Source: Hemicentrotus pulcherrimus (Eukaryota; Echinodermata; Echinoidea; Camarodonta; Strongylocentrotidae). Taken from it: a DNA stretch of 64,000 nucleotides. Location: positions 399,173 to 463,172 of the forward strand of contig BEXV01000024.1 of assembly GCA_003118195.1 (NCBI GenBank). The letters run 5' to 3'. The position numbers were made by a program, and so were the translations under genes. Of this stretch, positions 29,501-38,500 are shown one piece after another (positions within the stretch are counted from its first letter, which is position 1; every line of letters starts with the position of its first letter). The notes beneath the pieces are model-generated. The model was not told the origin of the DNA. It was given only the letters and a program-made list of their open reading frames with translations, and did no database searches.

Positions 29501-32500
29501 GATCAGAATTCTCTGGAGTAACATCATCTTCCCGTATTAGTGAGAGTCCCTCGGTGTCTTCATTGATGAGCCGGATATCAGCCGACAGTCAGGCTTCGTA
29601 CCCTGAAGAGCGTCCCCCTCAGCTTCCTCCAAGAAAGATGAGCTCAAGACCGAGCTCTGGGGGTTCAGGTGGCGTCGATCACAACCGTAGGTCTCTCTCT
29701 CTCTACTCTCCCTCTATATCTCTTTGTAGCTCTCCCTCTCTCCCTCTCCCTTTCTCCCTCTTCCTCTCTTTTTCTATTTCTCTCTCTTCCCCTATCTCTC
29801 TTTCTATCTCTCTCCCTCTATATCTCTTTCTATCTCTCTCCCTTTCTCCCTCTCCCTCTTTTACTATCTCTCTCTCTCTTCCCCTATCTATTTTTCTATC
29901 TATCTCTCTCCCTCTATATCTCTTTCTATCTCTCCCTCTCTCTCCCTCTCTCCCTCTCTCTCCCTTTTTCTCCCTATCTCTCCCTTTCTCTCCCTATCTC
30001 ACCCTCTGTCTCTCCCTCTGTCTCTCCCTCTGTCTCCCTCTCTCTTCATACTTCTGCATCCGTTTTGCCTCGGATAATCCTAACATACATTGTAGTACCA
30101 TCCTCTACAGGATGCCCAGAAAATGTCAATTGCTGCATGTGAACTATTCCATACTAAATTGCTTCAAATTCTTTTTCTTTGAGATACTGCCTTCTCTTGA
30201 TTTTTATTTTTTTAAACAAAAAAATGCAAATGTGAGACATGAAATCACACGTCTCTGCATGTCCATCGCATGACCATCAAAGTTGGGGCTCATTTCATGA
30301 GGTACAAAGGTGTAATCCAGAATAGTGCTTGACAACATCGTATTCAGAATAGCTGACCTGGCTTTTAGATTGGATGGAAGATGCTTCTGAAGTGTCTGCA
30401 TGTGATTATGTCTGGACCAGGATCCTCTCTCTCTTTCTTCAGTGCCGTGTCTCTGTGTCACCATGTGTGTTTTAATCCCTCTCCCTCTCTGTCCTACTGC
30501 AATGCACGTCACTTCGTCGTTGATCCGGTGAATGTTGCACTTTCTCCTCTTAGTATTCCCTGCAAAGCATTGGTTCAAGAAAGTCATGTCATGCTGCTAT
30601 GTTTTGTTTGCATGTTGTAATGCACATTTTTCATTGTTTTCTACAGAGAGAAAAATGATGTACTGATTCATGAATGGACTTCTCATTCATGAATGATAAT
30701 AAGACCATAGTATTAAAAGTACATGCTGTTTTAGTTCAAAAGAACAACTTGAGTTTTCAATGTGTCGCAGTTCAAATTACTTCAAGTTGCTTTCCTCCTT
30801 AGTTATGAATCTTGCATTTCGAATACCATACCTACAAACAGTAATCACAAGATGATAAAAACTGATATTTCTCTCAATTCCCTGCAAGTTCTTACATTGT
30901 GCTATATCCGTGTAATATGTTCTTGCAGTTTGTATATTCAATAGGGTTATACTTAATCATCAGCTAAATGTGCATAATCCTTTTTTTAATACAAATACAT
31001 GGATTATTGATCAGCCTCTGTTTTGAAACAATCTTAAACATTGAGTTTGCATGTAATTCATTGCTGCATTGTGCATGGCAAACTTAACTATTGCCTGTCA
31101 GTCTCCATAGTCAGGGAGAATGTGAATATGTTGAATGATCATTTTAGCATTATTCAATCTCGATAGAACAATCATTTACGAAGTGCTGTTATCTTTATAC
31201 ATCAGCTATCTGCAAAAAACAAGAGAATACACGGCTGTAGATATTTCAGAAAAATGGTCAACGACTGATGTCAAGGCTTATCCTTACTTTCAATTTTGTG
31301 TAGGAATCATGAAAAAGCATGAAGCATCATATACATGCAAATTGATATACATGTACATGTAGCTTGTTTGATCATGTACATGTAATTATTTACAAATGTC
31401 ATAATGGTAACTTAGTACCAGTCTCATTGAGATTTATTGTCAAAAGCAACCAGTCCAGTTTGATGACTTATTTTTCTCTGAAGCAATTCAGCAATTTTTA
31501 AAATCTTTTCTTCAGAATATTCCTCATTGCTTTCATTTTGGTGATCATACCCTTCTCGATCTATCCTAGTAAAAAGACTTGATAAAGATGAGGTTTACTA
31601 CCTACATGGCATACCCACATTATACTCATGTGCACTATTTCAGAAGTGGTCATGATTTGATTGAAATTCATTTAGCATATCATTTAACAACCTTCATAGT
31701 CATATTAAAGGTGAAAGAGAAATAATGCAAAGAGTGCCCCATAATAGTGCCAATAATAAGGTTATTGGGTAGAGTTGCTCAACCAATATAAAAAAGACAG
31801 AATCAGGAATCGCATTTTGTGATATTCTTCTTGAACAACAGATTTTGACAGTAGACTATTTGCTGCATGTCTTGTTGAAATGCTGGTAATATGTGAGAAC
31901 AAAATTAATGAGCATTATGTTGTCAGTCTCTTGTATTTATTGTTGTGTTTAAAATATTTTGTGTATCAACTACATCATTTGATGTTTTATCGTATCCAGT
32001 TAAATTACATTTGTACAAGCAGATTTTCTTTCCAAACTGTTATTACAATGATGGTAAAGGGTTGCAGCTTGCTATGTAAGAGTTGCCATTCCACATGTAT
32101 ACAATCATAGGAAAACTTCAAATGACCCACTTATACCAAATATTGAAATTAAATTGTAAGTTCTGAAATTTGATCGAGTTCAGGCATATAGTTTGTCAGT
32201 TATTAAAGACATGTTCATTTTATGTCGGAAATTNGGGGGAGGTGGATTTGGCCATGTTTAAAATACAAATATGTAGTGTTATAGAGAAGTAGTGAATACC
32301 CATTTAGCTCATGATTATTTGAAGATACAGTATCTAAATGTAAATGAAACAGAGAATGCACTTCCGTATGAGGGAATGTCTGCCTGGGAAATTTTCTCTA
32401 AGGATTAACATGTATGTATATTTTCTACTTCCATTCTTTTCATTGTAATTTTGATCAAAATCAATGTTTATAATACCCAAAGATGTATTTTCTCCTATTT

Positions 32501-35500
32501 TGTTTTTCTTTGTTGATGTAGGTATGAGTAGCTCTAGCTCCTGTTCTGGTACAGATGTGTCAGAAGAGGGTGTGGCTCCCCCTGTGCCTTCAAGAACAGT
32601 AAGTTCAATGTTTTTAATCTCATTTACTTCCTCACTCTCTCTATTTTTATTTATTTCTCTATCTTTGTCTCAAACTCTCTCTCTTTGTCTGTGTATTTAC
32701 CCTTTTTTCTTTCTTCTCATTTCTCCCTTTATTACCCTCCCTCTCTCTCCCTTTCACACTCCCTCACTCCCCTTCCTCCCTCTTTCCCCCTCTCTTTCTC
32801 TCTCCTGCGTCTTACCGTCCCCTCTCTCTTTGTCTGCTAGTCTTGTTCTTCCTCTTTCTCTTCTTCCTCTTTCTCTTCTTCCTTTTATCATCTTCTTGTT
32901 TTCTTGACTCTTGTCATCTTCTGTTCAAAATTTTAAGTAATACGTTTATCCTCCTACTCTCTCTTTTTTTCATAATCACTCTTTAACATGCTTCAAATCT
33001 TTTTATTGTACATTTCCTCTTCAATTTTCTTGCTTAATATACATGTAAATTTGTAATCAAAGCATATTAATCCATGTCCCAAAAACCTTTATATCATTAC
33101 TTTTCATTGTGTAATAATAACAGCAAACTTTCTATTTCTCAAGTTAACCCAGAAGTTGTCATAGATAGGTTTTAATTGTGTAGTGATATAGTGTCGTAGT
33201 CACTGCTACTAACAAGTGTTTGTGTGGCTATACTGCTAGGCTGTGTTTAGCTTTTATTTTCCTCATCTTCCAATATATAAGTATAGGTACATAGGAACAT
33301 GTAAAGGGTGAAAATGGTATGAGATAATAGAAGTTAGCCGTGTGCTAGTTGATTTTCTATATTGTGCCGTTTGCTCTAATCTGAAATAAATCTAGGCAAT
33401 ACTACTGTGTAGTATGTCATTTTCATCCCTTGAATTCCTCTCAGCTTGTTTTCCAATTTTCCAATTAAATGCCATTAATGTGCTTAAGACTGATACATGT
33501 ACCTAGCATTGTAACATATGGATTAGCTAAGAGTAAACAATATATTGTTCATGTAATTGAATAGTCCTTCAGGATATCTCTACTTAGTACCTGGAATTCC
33601 TTGGGGTAAGTCAGGGAGATATACTATCACACCTTTTTTTTAAAACAATACACCCACCTACATGTATACCTTTGGATTTCATTAAACTCGACTATAGTTT
33701 CTTTTATTTTGATTAAGCAGTTCTTATTTCTTTTAATGGTTATGACCAGTTTTCTTATCACAAGCACAGAAATTGCTTAAATTTCATTGTATTTATCACA
33801 GAGCTTTCAAGTTTGCTTTTATCAGTTATTACAACTTCAATTCAATTGTAAAGGGAAAAGAAGACATATTGGACCGGGTTAGAAGTCTTATTTGATGTAA
33901 TGTTGCAGGGAGAAAAAGTTCTAGTGAACATCAACCCTGATGTTTTTATCTTAAAATACATACATGAAAACCTTAGTAAGAATTCCTTTTTTTAATCTGT
34001 AAGGAGCTACCCCCCCCNAATTTACCAACCAGATCTACTGTGTATATGTTGAGGTGAAGGACTTTAAGTTTAGCTTAAAATTAAACTGAAATTGGCTCTA
34101 AGATTAATTTTATTACTTTTTTTAAAGAAACAAAAAATAAGGAGTGTGGCGAAACAGCAACATTGAATGTGTGGCGTCTGAAAAATTCAATTGTTTCAGA
34201 ATGAATTACCGGTACTGTAATTCTATATTCCACTGAAAGATCAAGGACATTGCATTTAAGGAAATTCAATAGTTATATATTTATTTAAATTCATTAAATT
34301 ATGTTTTAGACTTACTGTAGATTGTGAAGAAACAAATGTTTTACATGCTTTTCTATTACTGAGCACTAAAGACGTCTCTTTGATCTTTTTATGTTGAGAT
34401 ATTTCTTAATTGATAATTTGTATCAAATATTACAATTTTTACTGATAATCTTTCCCATTTTAGATTACCGGAAGTAAATCTTAATATGAGGTAATCCAGT
34501 TTTATCTGCTGGCAAGTCATTTCATAACACCTCACTCAAGAATAGACTTAGCCTTAACTGAACCACACCATAAACAATGGTAGAATGGGTATAGTAGTTC
34601 ACTTTGAAATGTATCACCCATTTTGTCTATTTCATTTGACTTTTGTTTTTACTTCATAACGACATGGTGTCATAGATATCAGGAACTCTAGCAGGACTCA
34701 TGAATAAACTAGGAATACCTCAGTCAGAATTGAGCAAAAGCTACACCACACGTAAACTCACATGGAACTTGCTTTTTGATGGTTTTGTTATGAGGGTTTC
34801 TTTAAATTCTGCTTACCTCTCACTTTATACCGGGTGTAGATAAAGTTTAAGGTCATCGCTCTTGTGATTTACAAATGTCTAGTAAACAAAAAATACAGTG
34901 GGTCACTTTGCTATGGTAGGTATCTGGGACACAAACAAAAAAATGTAACTTTGATTTTCATCAACAGGACTCTACTTTTCTATCTATAAAAACAAACGCA
35001 TATTTTATTAAACTGCAAATCCCAGCTGAAGTCCCAAATAAATCTGAGATCCCGCTGCATAAAACTTACCATTAATGGTAATTTAGACATCATTTTTTTT
35101 ATCGACCATGGCAACATCACTCGACAGGTAATCAAATCAAGATTTCCATGTAAGTTTCCATTAATGGGCAAAGTTACCATGAGTGGCAAGTTTCGTGCAA
35201 CTGGGCCCAGATCAGCCTCTTAATAATTTGTCGCGTCCTCTGATAAACCTTTCCTGTCAATTGTTGATGTCCTACTATCTTGTTTCTAGTATTTGAGAGA
35301 TAAGAATTATCTTTTTCTGGGTAAGTCAGCGACTGCTTCTGATTGGGAATGAGTCTCTTGAATAGAAGGCATGATTTCAAATATATACTGTTTGAGAAAT
35401 GTCAAGTAACATTTGCTTATTCCATTTTAAAAGAGCTTTGCTAAAATCACTGCTTCAATTTTAATCCATTCCTGCATTTCCATGCAACGTTGAATAACAA

Positions 35501-38500
35501 AATATAAACAAACACATACAATTGGGTACCCCCTTCTTGAAGTATAGAACTATACATGAATGTAAATATTTTATATGAAAATAAAGATCAAAGATTTCAC
35601 CTTCCACCTTTGCTTGGCACCTTGTGGGGAATGACAATTTTATTTAAAAATATAAATTTGGCTACAAAGTTGTATATAAGAAAAACTACCAGTTTTTATA
35701 ATAGAGAATTAAAAAGTTAAATTGAGTGATCATGAAATATTATGTACATTCTTTCATTTTTCACAAGTCATAATGTAGTCAGTCTTTCTCATTTTACGAA
35801 ACTTTCAAAGCGCATACTTTTGCTCATCCATCTTTTCATCTGAATGCCTAGAAATGTTTCACTTTTTGCACTATTTACATGTATATCTTTTACTCTCATC
35901 GGAGGAAGCCATGCTTGTACATTGCTGTAGAAAGAAGAGATATATTTTGCACATCATCCATACGGCACCTAGTACATCAATTGCTTTCAGAGACAGCTTT
36001 CATATTCTCTTTATGTAGAAAAATATCTGGAAAATAGCAATAGCCACTTTAAATTTTATATCACTTTTCAGTCATTTCGGGAACACCGCTACATGGCTTG
36101 TGATATTATGACGCTGCTGGTATCCAAGGGGGAATTATATATGAGATAATATCTCATGAACATTAATATAACAAAAAACAGACATATTATTTTAAAATCT
36201 CTTTGTTTTTCTGGTTTCTATTGGAAAATGTAAATGGCAAAAATTTTGGCAATAATTTTTCTATCAAATTGGGTAATTTCATTTATAGAGTGATTTTAGA
36301 GTACCGGTATGCTTTATAGTCTTACTGAGTTGCCTTCCTCTTATCATGGGGAGATGCCAAGGGATGGATTGGGGGGGGGGGGGGGGTATACAATCCTGAT
36401 TCTGGAGCCATCCCTCTGCCCATTGTAATCACACCATTTTTAGGTCATACTTATCATTCCTATACTTATTTTGTACATGAACTTACAATTATATTGCAGG
36501 TGCTAAACCGGGGTAATTACTTTCTTTGACAAGTCTTTGTTTTACTTTTAATATCTGAAGTTATAAATCTTCATACTGAACTTTTCATCTGGCACTCTTC
36601 ACACTATCTGTACATCATCCCTAGGAACTGCATACTTCATGTTTAGACTCAATAAACAGCAATAGTATGTGATTATTTATGCAGTGTGTTTACCCTAGCT
36701 TTTCCTTGGGCTACTGGGAGAGATTCAATCATTACAAGGCACAAATACTCATATTCTTCTTTTGAACGAGAATCGGTTAAATTGTTAATGACTGACTATG
36801 GTTCTGATTTTGTCAGTTGAATAATTGCGGGAAAAGAAGGGTTCATTGGGTTGGGAGAGAGGGATCAAATTTTTATCCTCTTCACTTTATATCCTCCCAG
36901 CCTGAAGTTACAGAGCCATGAAAAGTCGGGCAGAAAATTGGCTTTGAAAGAATGAGTGATCCCCTCCTGGCAATTTATTACATAATATATTGTGGAATAC
37001 ACTACTTTATTTCTAACAAATAGAGTAACAAGATGATTGATTGAGTAGTCATTTAGTCGTATAGACCATGACTTTCATTTATCGGTTCCTGTCTGCATTC
37101 AATAATTTTTTACTTGGCTTTATTTTTTTAACCTTATCTCCATGCATTTTTATTGATATTGATGCAGCTGAAACGTTTTCTTAGATGGTAATGGCAGAAT
37201 TCATCCATGCTTTAAAGCAAAATGGTCATATTTTATGGTACGCAGGCATGAGCATCAGATTGTAGAAGTGTTGTGGGATCTTGAAGCATCTGCATGGCTA
37301 ACAATTTGAGAAAGTCCAATTTTGGTGCATTTTTACTCTTTTCTTTAGTATTTTCTTACTCTCCTCGACTGATAGCATTTTCATTTCCTCTAACAGAATG
37401 GTATTATAGAAGCGTCATAGCTTTAAGATGATAGTCAGTTTGGTTGATATCCTTTTAAATTTATAAAATTGCACAATGTGTATTATATATTGTCAATCAT
37501 TTTTGTTAAAGATGTCCATTAATGATTATTGTTATATGAAAATGCAGCCCGTAGTAAAACATTGGTTTTGTATGTAAAATTACAGAACAAACAATAGAAA
37601 TAGTGGTGAATTACTCATTTACAGCATGGGTTTCTATCTTGGTTTTAATGCATGTGTGGTTGGAAATGCGTTTCTTTACTTTAAAAAATAATTCAATTTT
37701 TCAAGCATGACATTTTCTCTTATTGAAGGTTCCTCGAGTGCTGCATTTTAGAATCCATTGACGCACAAGATGTAGACAGTTTCATACCAGAAACAATTAA
37801 GACAATTTAAACTTCAATTGTGATAATTTGGGATTTGCTCTATTAAAAGAACAGCTATTCCATATCAGAATATTTGTACTTTAATATGTAAAATGGAGAG
37901 CAAAATCACAGACAGGAATATGAATGTGAATCAGCAGAACCACTCCTATACCACAGATTTCATTAAAAAGTAAAAAGAATTTGTCTGCTGCCGGCAAAAG
38001 GGCTGTTCAAAGATATTAAAGACATACAGGTTTTTATTTTCTTGTTGCGCCTTATGATGTTTTATTTTCTGTCATTAAATGATTAATGTCAGAGTATATA
38101 CATGGTAAAATGAATTACACTGTCTCTTTATAGTTAAAGTTATAAATGTATACAGCAGCATTATTGTTTATTTTCTACAAAACAAATGTAACACATATTT
38201 TGTATAATTTCATGTTCTGACAATTTCAATATTAAAAAAAGAAAAGAAAAAAAGGGCTGTTACACTGGCATTGACAATACATACGTGTAGCCCTAACGGC
38301 TTTCTTGCAGACAGTCGCTGATATTTACCGACCTCCATTGCCCCAACACTACTACCAGAAGCACAGACACACAAATTTCCAGCAAAAAATGTATACAAAA
38401 AATGAAAAAATTCCTAGCTCTATAAAAAAAAGTCATATCTTTAATATTATTGTTGTGTAGACTATATATGTAGATAATTTTTTTTTAAATAGATCAGGAG

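Noticed and set aside
29554..30273. Long ORF (239 codons) and its overlapping 157-codon ORF
   Set aside because: Only the first part is DOCK exon B. The rest is Leu/Ser/Pro translation of a CT microsatellite with a splice donor before it.
32464..32907. 147-codon ORF
   Set aside because: It contains the real 25-codon exon; the remainder is CT-rich intron.
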